A stretch of DNA of 64,000 nt from Neodontobutis hainanensis (Eukaryota > Chordata > Actinopteri > Gobiiformes > Odontobutidae): NCBI GenBank assembly GCA_024349245.1, contig JALDNG010000754.1, forward strand, positions 124,001 through 188,000, given 5' to 3'. The stretch's first letter is position 1. Each line of letters starts with the position of its first letter. Below the pieces are notes generated by a model. That model saw only the letters and a program-made list of their open reading frames with translations. It had not been told where the DNA came from and ran no database searches. Both the position numbers and the translations under genes were made by a program. This document shows positions 25,804 through 38,400 of the stretch, piece after piece.

Positions 25804-26225
25804 TTAATCAAACATTTTGATTAAATTTTTTCCTAAATTTATTTTTTGATGTGATCTAAGCATAGAAAATAGATGCGATTCTTGTTGCTGCATTGACAAC
25901 CTTAGATTTTTAATACGTTTTAAATTATTAAGTTTTGTACTAGGAGTCAGAGTATCAAGCTGAAATAGTTCTAGAAAATAATTTCGTAAATCATATTATA
26001 AAAATAGGAAAGTGAAAATATCTAGACTTTGACTGATAAAATATATTTTCATTTTCAAAGAAATCCTCAAACCGTAACAAACACACCATATAGAAGTCCA
26101 TATTAATGATTCTTCATGTTAGTTGATATAGCAACGTGCATATTTTTATTGATATGAAAAGACATGCGAACCTTGCTGGGATGCATCAACAAGGATTTTC
26201 TATCATAATATATGACGCAATTCAA
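25804..26225 (-). other. coding-like minus-strand segments, probable exons or decayed gene
   Basis: Three consecutive protein-like open pieces lie on the minus strand. 26225-26103 is open for 40 codons behind an acceptor-like cttgaactcag and contains YYDRKSLLMHPSKVRM. 26101-25991 starts with ATG and reads MDFYMVCLLRFEDFFENEN. 25970-25804 lies behind an acceptor attattttctag and reads LFQLDTLTPSTKLNNLKRIK, on through MQQQESHLFSMLRSHQK to a TAA. Simple joins between them do not keep the frame, so either small exons are missing or the gene is broken. No family recognised. Confidence 0.3.
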
Positions 26226-26589
26226 CTGAGTTCAAGGGCTACATGAGAAAAATTTGAGTATTTAACACACTTTTTTTGGGAAATAATAGTTACATGACAA
26301 ATATTTCAAGTTTTCGTTTTTTGTTTCAAAAGTTTGGGAATAACATTGATATCTTTGAAATTTAATTTTCAGATAATTTTTCTTACAAATCTGAACTTTA
26401 AATTTATGTGTTTTTTCAATTTTTAATGATTAAATTTCTGATACTTATACACGAATGCGTTTTGTTGAAAGCGACAAGTCGCCTGTAAAAATACATATTA
26501 GATTATTAAAACTTTACCATTTATCAATTCTCACAGTAAAAATTTATCTTCAGAAGCATAATAATGATAAAATTTACTAAATACGTTTA

Positions 26590-28970
26590 ATATGCAGCAG
26601 TTGTTACTTTTTATGTTCACAGAATTTACTTTTTGATAAAGAAAAATGCGATATTTATTTTCGTTTATTTATAAATAAAACCTCACAAAATATAATAAAA
26701 AAAACTTCTTTTAAATCATCAAAATTGTTTTTTAATATTTAAAAGGGTTTATACATACTTAATGAGATGAATAAGCCATCAGCATAGTTAAAAACTAAAA
26801 TGCTATTTATAAAATATACATGTTTATGTCAATATACGTCTGACGGAGATAGTTTTAATTTATTAATTAAAAAACCAATGGTTTACAAACACTAAAATTA
26901 TCGCTAAAGCTATCTGAATTTTAAAACATTTTTATGTTAATACAATTTTGTAACATTTAAAACATAAATAAAAAAAATTTTAAATTTGGAAATTACATTT
27001 TTTAGAATTAGAAATAAGAATGAGGCAGTGATAAACTACTTAAAATATTTTTAAGAGATAAATCAATTCGATGATGGTTTTACGTTAATATAAAAAATGA
27101 TAAAAATAATCATTTATGAAAATTTGATCAATACAAAAACTCTATTGTCTGCTTGTTGAGAAATGTGATGGAATTCATTATTTACAACATTCAATTAAGT
27201 TTATTTTTGATGTCCCGGAATGAGTTGGGGTAAATCATAAAACTCGATTTTTTTAAATTTACGCCTTGAATACATACAAAAACATGTTGTTTTATGTCTA
27301 ACGTATAAAAATCTGTCCAAATTTTAATCAATGTGAGAGATGTACAGAATAACTACATGATATTTAAAAGTGTATTTACAGAAAAGAAATCAGAAGTTAT
27401 GAATCATATTTTAAACCATGCATAATTTAAAATAAAAACGTTTATCTTTCATTAAACTTATTTGAAATTTAAAAAATTGTAATAAAAATAAATTTTACCA
27501 GAAAAATGCATATATGTGCATACGTTTGAAATTTACTTCTTTAAAAAAAATCTCATTTTAAAAAATAAATTCATATGCCAATAATCTTAAATTAATTATT
27601 ATTCTCAATATTTGTTTATATTATTTCAGATTCAAATCATCATGGAATGAAATCTTTAAAGTAATAAATCACATTACCCCCGATTTTCTCAACTTGATCA
27701 TAACATGTCTGAAAATAAGAAAAATTATAATTTGTTTTGTATAGTAGTATTTATTATCCAAGAATAAGAATTTATCAAATCATTTAACTATGAGAAATAT
27801 ATTTATAAATTTAAAGAAACTTATGAAAATTATTTATAGTATGTTACGTAGTTGTGCAAATGTAATATTTGTTCGATTGGTAAAAATTTAATTTTCGAAA
27901 TATTTTTTTAATAAGTAATTGTTTAAATTTTACATCCATCTTTTCGAGAGCAATTTCAAAACTCTAAAACATTAATATTCAAAATTTACTTTTTTTCTTT
28001 TGTACAATTTACTCATAACTTTCTTAAGATTAATTGAAATATATATTATACAAATTCTATAAAATTATTTTTTTATCAAATATAAAACAAACTGACTTTG
28101 AATCTTATTTTAAATTTAATAGGAAATTTTAAACTGATTTAACAAGTTAAATTATTTTAAAAATAAAATATTTTACTGTAAATATAAGTTTGTAAAAAAA
28201 ATTTATGACAAACTTATTCAATACATAGAAGCTTCAATAAAATTTAAAAATATTATATTTCATGAAAACAATGCTTAAGTAAATATAATATAGTTTTTAC
28301 TGTGCGGAACGCCTGATCTTCTCTAAATTAATGACATTAAAAAATTAAATGTTTGATAAAAATTTATAAGAATTCTAACAAAAAATAGTTTTAATATCTC
28401 AAAACATTCGTATATAATATTGATATGGATCGGCAAATTGTGTTAACAATATGTTCTTATAAAACAAAAAATAATTTAAAAGAAAAAAAATATTTCTTAA
28501 TGTTTAAAAATTGAAATTCAAGAACACATAATTATCAAGGAAAGTACTTTGAAATATATTTGTTTTAAATAACATAGTTTGACAATGAGTTTTGAGATAT
28601 CAGCAAATAAATTTTCAAAGAATCAACTTAGTTGGTAAATATCTCAAATAAAAGGAAAAAAATTTGTTAACTTTTATTATCATATCAATAAAGTTAAGCA
28701 ATAAAAATCCGAAAGGTTTATCTTCTATTTTTTCTTTCAAATACTTTCATGTATTAAATTCGTTTATGAATAAGATAGTGTTAAAATTTAAAAATCCAAA
28801 TATGCGTGTTTCAAAGTTTAAAATTATCAAATTTTTTTCGTTTATATGTAAAATGAAAATATGATTAAAATTAATGTTTAAAAGTGATTTTAAAAAATAA
28901 ATATTAAAAATTAAAGCTATTTTACTTTGATAGTTTAAGATTTTCATTTTTCATTTCTTATGTTATAAAA
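26590..28970. other. AT-rich stretch without supported genes
   Basis: Nothing was supported. A small GC-richer patch near 28300-28325 gives a minus-strand acceptor-like cattaatttag followed by RRSGVPHSK; it is too short to call. Confidence 0.
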
Positions 28971-28975
28971 ATCAT

Positions 28976-29008
28976 TCAAAAACTCTGGTTCAGCACGAAA
29001 CTTTCCTC
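28976..29008 (-). CDS. gene B last exon
   Basis: After acceptor acaatag it reads EESFVLNQSF and stops, in phase 0 with the microexon. The gene A last exon starts EEKSLEDL after catag. A different frame over 29084-28944 stays open for 46 codons and contains TIGGKFRAEPEFLNDFYN, so the true frame here is uncertain. Confidence 0.4.
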   Translation of the reverse strand, partial: EESFVLNQSF

Positions 29009-32000
29009 CTATTGTATATGTTTTATAAACATGAACTTTAGGATTATATATATCAAGGTTTGTAAAATTAACTTTTTGAACAATACTCAGGCAAGTTCAT
29101 ATCTGCATCAATCATTTAAGTTATTTGTATTGTTAATTTCGAACATTTTGATTTTCTATTAATATTTGAAGATAAAAAATAGTTATTACCATTTCAAGAA
29201 GAGACCCAATTTTGTATACCTTAACAAAAATATAAAAAGTACATTTATGAGGTTTTGCCGTAATTTTAATGCCTGTATTTTAATAAGTTAATATCTTTTT
29301 GAATTTCTTTTATTGTATTGTTCAAATTAAAAAAGTAATTCTGATAAATCGGATATAATTTATAAAGATTATTATTATATCTTTTGTAAAATTCATATAA
29401 TTCATGTTTCATTGTTAAAAAGATCCAACAAAACATTTTTTTTATGAAATTCACGAATGTTAATACAAATAAAAATTTATACAAAATAATGTTTTTTGGA
29501 TTTTAGATGATATAACATCACTTAAACAAAATTTTAAAATTTTCTATTCCACAAAAATTGTCAAAAAATTGAAGATATAATTAATATAAATATGGAAAAT
29601 TTCATGTCATACAGTATTTAATTTATTTATCCCAAAATTTGATTTCTAGCTAAATTTTAATTAAAATACATCCACGTTTTCCATTAAGTTCTTAATGATC
29701 TTAAATTAGAAAAATTATATATTTTGATTTTAAAATACATTTAAAGAGAAGAGATTACATCATAAAATATATTACATATTGTTTGAACTTTTTGAAGTTT
29801 TACGATGTTTGATATAAAAATCATAAATAAATGTATTGAGATAAAAATCTTCTGTTATTTTACAAATTTTAATTATTCGATGGTGCAAAAAACATTTATA
29901 TGCAAATTTAAAAACACGATAAGCTTACTCGAAGCCATTTACTAGCATAGTTTTCATCGATTCTTTTAGCGATCAATATATCATTATAATATATACATCT
30001 GCGTACCAGATAGAAGCTTTTCCGTTTTCTAAAATATAAAAAAGATGAATAAATCACTCTGGTTTATTTTATAATTTGAAAAAAACAAACTGATACAAAT
30101 CGCATATAAAAATTGGTATAAATACACCTTAAAAATATTCATTGCATAAAAATTCTAAAAAATATATTCGAGAATAAAATCAATAGATTTAGTTTTAAAT
30201 GATGAGAACAACATTATTACGAAATTTTAACCCTTCAGAGATAACATTTTTGATTCGTATTAATTAAAACAAATTTAATTAATTTTCGTTGCAAAAAAAA
30301 GTAGATGAAATACGTATATAAACATTATTATATTAAATTATAGCCAAGTTCTATGTTAAAAATCGAAAAAAAATCGAAATTATTCTGTAAATATTCTCGT
30401 TTACATTGAGTTACTTCTGTTAAAACAATTCAAATGTGAAAGCAGAAAAATTTGAAATATTCAAATGTTAAACAAATACGAGGTTTTAAATGATTTTTCA
30501 TTGACACTCTGCGCTGGTAAACATACATAATACGCTACTTCAAATAACATTATCAAACTTTTCACTATCATGTATACTCAAAAAATATTTGAACGAATTT
30601 AAACTCAAAAATGTCTGTGAAAAATAAAGATTTTATACAAAAATTAAAGATTATTTGAATTCAATTTCATTACAAAGAACATTCTATATTTTTATTATTT
30701 TAAATTCAGATAATAATTTATTGGTGGATACAAAATATTTAAAAATATCATTTTTAATTTTTCTGTTTGCAATTAACATTTTAAATTATCTCTGATATGA
30801 GAATAATATTCTATTCATTCGTCAACTAAAGAAGATGAGGTTTAATTAAATGAATTTTAAAATAGTTTTATTAAATATTATATTGCCTTTTAATGAATTC
30901 TACACTCCATTCTTTATCCTAATTTTTTGATTAAAAGAAATATTCTTCAAAACATATTTAATATACTCTTAAATAAAATTTTAGATTTAATAAAATAACT
31001 ATATATTAAATCAACAATTGAAATCGTATTTTAATCGAAAGATAGTTCCTAGTATTTTCTCAAACGAAATCTTAAATAATTATGTAGATAATCATTTTAT
31101 CTTTTCTGTAAATTTTTTCAAATAAAATCAAACACTAATATGATGAATATGAATTATATAATCTTATATAAGTTACAATATACTAATTAATGCTCGTTAT
31201 ATAATCAAAATTAGTTAAGAGATGTGTATTTTGAAATATAGACTCTTTTTAAATAAAATAATTTGGATAAAAAAGTGATAATTCTTGTTTAACTTTCATA
31301 ATTATTCCAGAAATTTATAAAAATAAAATTTCATAAGACTGTAAAATTTATGAAATTCGGTTATAAAATTTACAGAAACATTATTTTAGCTAATGCGAGT
31401 GCTTAAATGCGTAATCATATTTGTGAGACCATTACAAGTTCAAAGTGAAGATAAAATAAACAAACAAAACAACCAATTTATTTCGTCTGATGTGTTTTTG
31501 GTATGTCTATATTTTTAAGTTATTTTAAATAAATGGAATCTTTACATTGCTAAATGTCTAAATTTTTCGTATCACCAAATTTGTGAAAATAGTGTAATAA
31601 CAAAAAATTCATGTGATAATCATAAATATTTTGTGATTGTAGGTTTATTTGAAATATTAAAGTAAATAAGGTATACTCTAAGAATTTTAGTTCAAATTAT
31701 TATCCATATTTATTTAAATCTTTTTGAATTTTAGACAATTGAAAATTAAATTTAAAGTCTCGTACCTGCTTTTCCTCATCAGATATCCCTGAATATATCG
31801 AACCCAAAGATTTTGGTTTTATTAATTCTAAAGAATTTGACTAAGATCTAAGACAAGTATCTACTTTGGGAACCACGAAAAGAACGATTTTACGCCTTTG
31901 AACCCCGTTACTTTTAGGCAGTTTTGAATCATCACCTATCATTTTTTTAAAAGAGTTGCCTGAATCATTTTTATGAGAATCCCTGGTTGGAGCAGATTTT

Positions 32001-33998
32001 CTCTAAAAATAAAAAACAAAACAATCAAAAAAGAAAATATCCAAAAATATCACTTCAAATTCTCAAGAGATATGTTTTCTATTGTGATTTTAATAAAATT
32101 TAATTCATCAAATTTTTTCATGATATACAATCTTAAATAAAAATTTTAAAATTAAACTTCACATAACATGAAAAAATAATTTGAACACAAAAAAAATATT
32201 CTTATAATCATCAATATTTATATCAAAATAGCTTGTCGAAAATTTAAAATTTAATTAATCATATTTTACTCATTGTAAAATACACTGAATTATAATTATT
32301 GGAAAAAATGTCGCCGATTTTATAAAATTTAACTTCGATGTGATTATAATTAGAAATAAACAAATATCAAAGATTTTGAAACTATATTTACATGTTAATA
32401 TAAGAATATTAGTTCATTTTTAATAAAATATTTAATTTAGTATCTTTATGACTACAAAGCTATTCGTTCCAAATATGAAAAAAATTTTATTACTCTGAGT
32501 TGATAAAAATATTAAATTTTGAAAACGAAGTTTTTGAATTAAATACTTCACATAAAATATAAATAAAATTATAATCTATATCAAATTTTATCTTTAAGAA
32601 TATGGCGTTACAATTTTTAGTCACATTGTTTGAATAATTACTATAAAATTAAATGTAGCATAAACTGAAAAATTTTACTAAATTATTTAAATTTTTGATT
32701 TATATAAAGTTACACATGTTTCAATATTCGCTTAAATTTCAGACATTCAAATATAAAAATATGTAAATAAATTATATAAATTCAAACAATAGCCAGACGT
32801 ATTCATGATTGATCTTGAGATATATTTATCATATTAAGTATATCTAGGTGTCAACTTCAAAAATAAATCTTTCAAAAGATCATTTTGGGTAAGATTTTCG
32901 AAAATATAAAAATATAATAACAGAAATAAATAATAAGGGAAAATCATTAGTTATTTACTCAGATAGTTATCATTTTGATTTTTAAAAGTTTAAAAAGTAA
33001 AATTTTCATGAATATAATTTTTAATTGAGTTTAATTTAAAATGAAACGTTCATCATATCCTATCATGAAAATATTTAAACTCAAAGAAGTTAAAATGATT
33101 ATTTTTAAATTTTATCATATTTAATGTCAGAAATCGCATGTATATAATTTTTCATTCCGAATTAAATTGTTTATGCTCTTATAGATCAGCCAATATATGT
33201 GATATAAAATTATCTTTTTCCTCCACGAATTTATCATTAATAAACACAATCATGATAAATTTTTAAAATTAGCCAATTATATTTGGAATAGTAAATTGTT
33301 ATAATAACATAGGTTTCACTCACGTTAATACAAAATAAAAATATGTGCTTTCAGAATTTATAGAATGGTTTAAATTAAATTAAAGTTAATTTTGATTGCT
33401 CTTTCATAAATAATGTGTCATGTTGTGTGATGAAATCTTTTAAATATTTATATCAGCATATTCATACACAAGTCTGATTTAAGTTGTTTAAAATAATTAA
33501 ATTCAGTAAAGTCGATCTTAAAAATATAATTCTTCAATTATTAAACATCTAAATATATATTAAAATATAATTTAAGCTAAGGGTCAAAATGATAAATTTA
33601 ATGTCATAAATGAAATATTTGAGAATACTTAAGCATTCATAAATATATGCTGTCTAAAAATATTTTTATGAAATTAAATTTTTAAAACCATAACATTACT
33701 TTTATCGATTTAAATGATATAAATGCCTCAAATGCCATCAGATTTAATCCGAAATTTGGAAAACTTATTTTTTAAAGAATATAAACTATTTAATTCAAGC
33801 CACATTGTTTCCTTTCATTTATGTTATAAAAAATAGATATAAATCAAAGATTATCCATTTCGATATATCATATGAACATATAATTGAACATTTTTAATGC
33901 ATATAAATTATGTTAATTGTGTTTTATTTTAAGAATATATTTTTTGTAAATACCTCGTCAAACAGATAGAAAAAAAGTAAGATTCCAAAAGTTAACAT
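28976..33998 (-). CDS. gene B: secreted modular protein, paralogue of gene A, possibly inactivated
   Basis: Five exons match gene A in order, size and phase: a signal-peptide exon (33998-33954), one module exon (32002-31766), a 33-nt exon (29961-29929), a 30-nt exon (29219-29190) and a last exon (29008-28976). The last two introns are 709 and 181 nt against 778 and 168 nt in gene A. The predicted product would be secreted and carry one acidic/lysine-rich module. Two defects stand out: an in-frame TAG at codon 54 of the module exon, and the AG before the 33-nt exon lying one base too far upstream to keep phase. The gene is therefore either a recent pseudogene or uses splicing I have not resolved. 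A GC-rich stretch (34020-34055) lies just upstream of the start codon. Confidence 0.6.
29190..29219 (-). CDS. gene B 30-nt microexon
   Basis: Codes VYKIGSLLEM between acceptor atttttgttaag and donor ATG/GTAATA. The gene A counterpart VYKLALLLKK has the same length, phase and acceptor end (gttaag). Confidence 0.6.
29929..29961 (-). CDS. gene B 33-nt exon
   Basis: Codes IDENYASKWLR before a strong donor CGA/GTAAGC. It has the same length as the gene A exon ITEEALEWLRN, sharing Ile1, Glu3 and a Trp-Leu-Arg core. The nearest AG ends one base before the codon boundary. Confidence 0.5.
31766..32002 (-). CDS. gene B exon 2: 79-codon module with in-frame TAG
   Basis: The exon is bounded by acceptor atttttag and donor CAG/GTACGA and has 79 codons in phase 0. 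The start RKS and the end SIYSGISDEEKQ match the gene A second module (IKS; TIYSTISDEEKQ), with Gly15 and Cys50 also shared. The alignment needs one single-codon gap. Codon 54 is TAG. The matching nucleotide string at the donor end is what reveals the family. Confidence 0.7.
33954..33998 (-). CDS. gene B exon 1: signal peptide
   Basis: Codes MLTFGILLFFYLFDE, 15 codons, ending GAG at a GTATTT donor in phase 0. It resembles the gene A first exon in the Met-Leu start, hydrophobic core and acidic end at the donor. Confidence 0.65.
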
Positions 33999-34009
33999 CT
34001 GTTAATTAT

Positions 34010-34060
34010 TTGCCGAAAAACGCGTTCTGGCGGTTTTTAAACAGCCGCTAATCTTTGATA
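34010..34060 (-). promoter_or_regulatory. GC-rich segment upstream of gene B start
   Basis: The segment holds cgcgttctggcggt and cagccgc within about 60 bases 5' of the gene B ATG, against very AT-rich flanks. The gcgg...ccgc words form an imperfect inverted pair. A promoter role is inferred only from position. Confidence 0.3.
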
Positions 34061-35160
34061 AAAAATAAATAGAATTCATTAAATATTTCTTTTTATCATT
34101 TTGGGTTATAGTTAAGTTATCAACTTAATTTATCATTAATAACTATTTATGGAACAATTTTATAAATATGGTTGATAAATATTTTTGTACGCAGTAATTA
34201 TCTGAAAATAAGGAAATTGCCTCGCTTTCTAAAATTACATGGAATCATATAAATCATAATTTTCCATAACAGATTACTATAGATGACAGGTGATTAATCT
34301 GTCAACGGTTGTGCGATTAAAAGTACAAATCTCAAAATATATAACCTTAAACGTTTTTTCATTTACGAAAAAACAAATAAATCAATATATAATTGCAACT
34401 TGATTATCAATAAAATAATACATAAAATGACTTAATAACAGTATGGAAAATAAGATTTTGCGCAATAAGATAATGATTTAATATTTCAAGTATAAACTAA
34501 AAAAGCGCCAAACTAAATTACTGATTTATACAATAGTGTCTACTTGAGAATTTTAAATTGGAGGTTTGATATTCAGGATTTTTATGCTAAGCTAAAAAAT
34601 CATGTTTTATTTAGATATTTGGATATCCTTTGATAACACAATTATTTTTGTGAAATCTAATAATGCAGTCCAATTTATCAAGTAAATTTTTTTACAACGC
34701 ACAAATATTTTTCTATTATGATGAGATATTCATTGCAAAAACTATATGAATTCTTTATGTCTCTAAATTAAAAATAGGTGTCTTCTATTAGCGTATTAGA
34801 AATAACATGATAAACTCACTATCAAAGAAATAGATTTTTAATCTTACCAGTTCTGTGTGTTGGTTGCCTTTCTTCAAATTTAAGTTAGTAGCATTTATTT
34901 AAGATATCTGGATAGAATTGATATAAATGTGGTTTATTCTCGTTGTGAATTATCCAAGATAGTTGTTCGTTATTATAAATATGATTATACTAGCATCCGT
35001 TTAATAATCTGTTTCCATCCATGTATTCTTTTATTATATTTTTTACCGTTGATTATAAGCTCATCAATCGATGAACATTAAGGTGTGATAAAAGTTTGTG
35101 CAACTTAATAAATTGATGAGATGTAATTTATAAATAACTGAAAAAACACATAATAGAAAT
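34061..35160. other. AT-rich stretch without supported genes
   Basis: No feature was supported. Confidence 0.
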
Positions 35161-35164
35161 TTAG

Positions 35165-35470
35165 ACTCAATCTCTTCGTAATAGTCCGAATGATACTAAT
35201 GTGCGAAATAAATTTTTAAGTAATAAAAACAAAATTTTTGATTTAGGGGACATAGCCTTCTTTCTTATCATTACTTATTTCTTAATCAGAGTAAACAATA
35301 AAAGATGTGACGGAACTTATAATGTATGTATGTTGAATTATTATGCTTGGGACGAAAGTCATTATGAATATGACGTAAATAATTATCCAAGTGAATTAAA
35401 TAATTATGGAGTTGATTTAAATGATGAAAGTAACAGGAAACATTACGTTATTGAGTTATCTAATTTTTGA
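35165..35470 (+). CDS. open frame of 101 codons, acidic Asn/Tyr/Asp-rich, unrecognised
   Basis: The frame opens directly after an acceptor-like atagaaatttag (AG at 35163-35164) and ends at TGA 35468-35470. It has no ATG near its beginning, so if real it is an internal or last exon. It starts TQSLRNSPNDTNVRNKF, has a hydrophobic segment DIAFFLIITYFLIRV that could cross a membrane, then an acidic region with CMLNYYAWDESHYEYD, NNYPSELNNYG and VDLNDESN. The Asp/Glu/Asn/Tyr richness differs from the Phe/Ile/Lys-dominated chance frames of the window. The hydrophobic segment might instead be a retained intron. No family recognised. Confidence 0.35.
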   Translation, partial: TQSLRNSPNDTNVRNKFLSNKNKIFDLGDIAFFLIITYFLIRVNNKRCDGTYNVCMLNYYAWDESHYEYDVNNYPSELNNYGVDLNDESNRKHYVIELSNF

Positions 35471-35479
35471 TGATATGAA

Positions 35480-38400
35480 TTTTAATTGAATTGACGAAAA
35501 TAACTTAAAATGAAAAAGATAAGAATGGTAAAAATTTAAAATGATCAATATTTGTTGCCTTAGTTATAACTATGTTATTGTACAAGAACCATTTTTATTA
35601 ATTGTTTTGAATTCGTATAAATAATTTTTAATATTATTGAAAGTTTAAATTTTTTACATTGTATGTTTATTGAAATAATCGGGCATCCAATCATCTTTAA
35701 TTCATTTTATTATTTTTTATCAAACATAATCGTAAATAATAAAGGCTATTATATTTCATATGTTAGGGTTTTTATCAGAGATTGTTTATATTTGATTAAA
35801 TCGATTCTTAGCTTTATGTTACCATGATGCAATATATTTTTTCATCTTTGTTAAGATTTTCATGAGTTTAGTGTGAATTCAATTTCGTAATATTATAATG
35901 AATTTTTATTTTATTTTAAATCGCTTATTTTTAGATAACGAAAAGTATTTAATATTTTGAATTATCTAAGAGTCTATAAGTGATTTTATGGTCATTTGTT
36001 GAAATTTTCTATTTAAAACTATTTATTTTTTTTATTTATAAAGTTGTGGGATTGTTAAAGACAAAGATATTTATGCTTTATCCATTGATTATAAATATTA
36101 ATTTTTAATCACAAAAGATAGTAAACTGCTTTAGGTTCCATTGCGTATTGAATGTCATTCTGATATTTAGTCTCTTTATTTACCAATTCAGGCAATACTT
36201 TACTCTTAGTTGAATTCATAAAATTTTATATATTTTGAATCTATAAGAAACTAAAATAAGGCAGAGAATAAAAGTTTAAAATGATGTGAGTATCTAGTTT
36301 TATTTATGAATAAGATAATTTATGTACATACTTGCCAAATTATAAATAGTTACAGCGACACTGTAAATATGTTCGATATGACCGCATATCATGGTCGCAT
36401 TTACTGTCTACTTTTTTATTTTAATTTAATTTTAGTAAAAATAAAAAATATTAAAAATTAAAATGAAATCTATGTTAGCCAATTTAATCTAATTTGTATT
36501 TTATAAATTGAAATAATTTTCATGTCGATTAATATTCAATCAAACTATTTCACATACCGATGAATGATGAAATTTATTTTTAATGAATTTGTAGAATAGT
36601 TATTCTTCCTCACTTTTCGATGTGATATGTAAATCACAAATTGGATGGATATTGCAATTATTCTTCGAATAAAATTTCTGTAAAGTGATTGATTTTTATA
36701 TATATCGTTCTATAATGTGTTATGTATATTTTCTTGTGCGATATTTATTCAAAATTTTGATTCGATGATACATAAAATCAGTAACTATTGCCTTACTTTT
36801 TTCTTCTCCCTCAGTTCAATTTAAGAAAACTTCAACTTTGATGAAATGAAGTTTTCTATTAGGCGTGAAGTATATAAATAAATTTATTTAATTATTCTCA
36901 AAATCGAGTATAAATATTAAGTTATATCACATAATTAGATTTAAAAGAGATAATTAAAACGCAGCTTGATAAATCGTGGTCCTAAATTACCTAAGATCAA
37001 AGGTTCAAAAGGTGGTCACGAATTTTATGTTTGATAAAATCAAAATATTTTTCGCATTATATTTTGAACCATCACTAATATCACACATTTTTAAGGTAAA
37101 TGAATGCTCGAGATAAAAGAGATTTGAAAACAGTTCAAAACTTTAAATGTCGAATTTAAAATAAAGAGAAAATTTACTTACTGAATGCTTTTGAATTATC
37201 TTTCGATTATATTTCATTGAGAGATATTATTACCAACTAGATTTTCGTGTAGCAAGATTGATAATTTATAAAATTTGCTTCTTACAAGAGCAAAACACAT
37301 ACGATTTAGAAAGCCTGGCACTTTTTCGATTTAAACTTTGTGAAATACTTACGACGCGATAATATTTTTATTTTATACTATTTTTAATTAATTTTCTCAA
37401 CACGAGAATACATCTGCACATATCTTTTGATAAAATTAATCAATGAATAATTGTGATCTTTTATTTATTTACTTAAAATGATTATTTATTTAGTAAGTGA
37501 GACATTGATGAATTTTCTTCCTATGTTTCAAAGTGTTACATATCTTTAGCTTTCATATCATTTAAATTAAATTCTATTCTCCCTTGCATTCAATAATTCA
37601 AAAGAATCTATTTCTAATTTATCAGTAGCAAAACGATAAAAAAAATTTCATTTAAGAGTTTTTACTGATTGTGATTTTTTGTACAATTCATGTGCATTTC
37701 CAAAAAGTGACTGACACCAAAACTTTTTACTGTTTTTTCAAAAAAAAACAATAATTTTCAATTTAAAGTGATACTAGTAACCCCACAATAACATTAATTT
37801 TTATCTGGAAAGAGGATATTTAGTTAAATTATTTTTTTTCTTATTTGCAAAATATATGCACATATTTTGATAACTCGGCTTTGCAAATATATCTAACTTT
37901 TGAAAAACGACTTTCGAAAATGAAATATATAAATTTAATTTGTCCATCTGTGCTAAATTATTCTTTTAATTTCTTCTACTTTGAGGACGAAATATATAAG
38001 TTATTTCGTATAGATAACACTTGAAACAAAAAGATGCAAAAGATGAAAATTAGCAATCAAGTGTAAAAATATTTTATCTGTACATACTTGAAAGTTTTCA
38101 AAAATGGGTGTGGTGAAAAATCTTTACAAATATTTTTTAACAAATAAAACTCATGAACTTTTTGGATTAAGGATATATAAGAAGATTTTTAATAAACTTT
38201 TGGAATTTCAAATATTAATTTATCTTTAGACACAATGAAAATTTATTTTTAAACACATGCATGAATTTTATTTATGTGTTGTCAATTTCGTCTGGTAGAA
38301 TGCGCTAGTGTTTGGCTCTTCATTTATACATTTGATGAAAATTTTAAAACAATATACAAGTAAGGAAGTTATTTTTTATTAATATGAAAAATACTCAATA

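Noticed and set aside
26455..26580. 41-codon frame starting MRFVESDKSPVKIHIRLL
   Set aside because: Looks protein-like at first, but about this many 40-codon frames are expected by chance and no splice or homology support exists.
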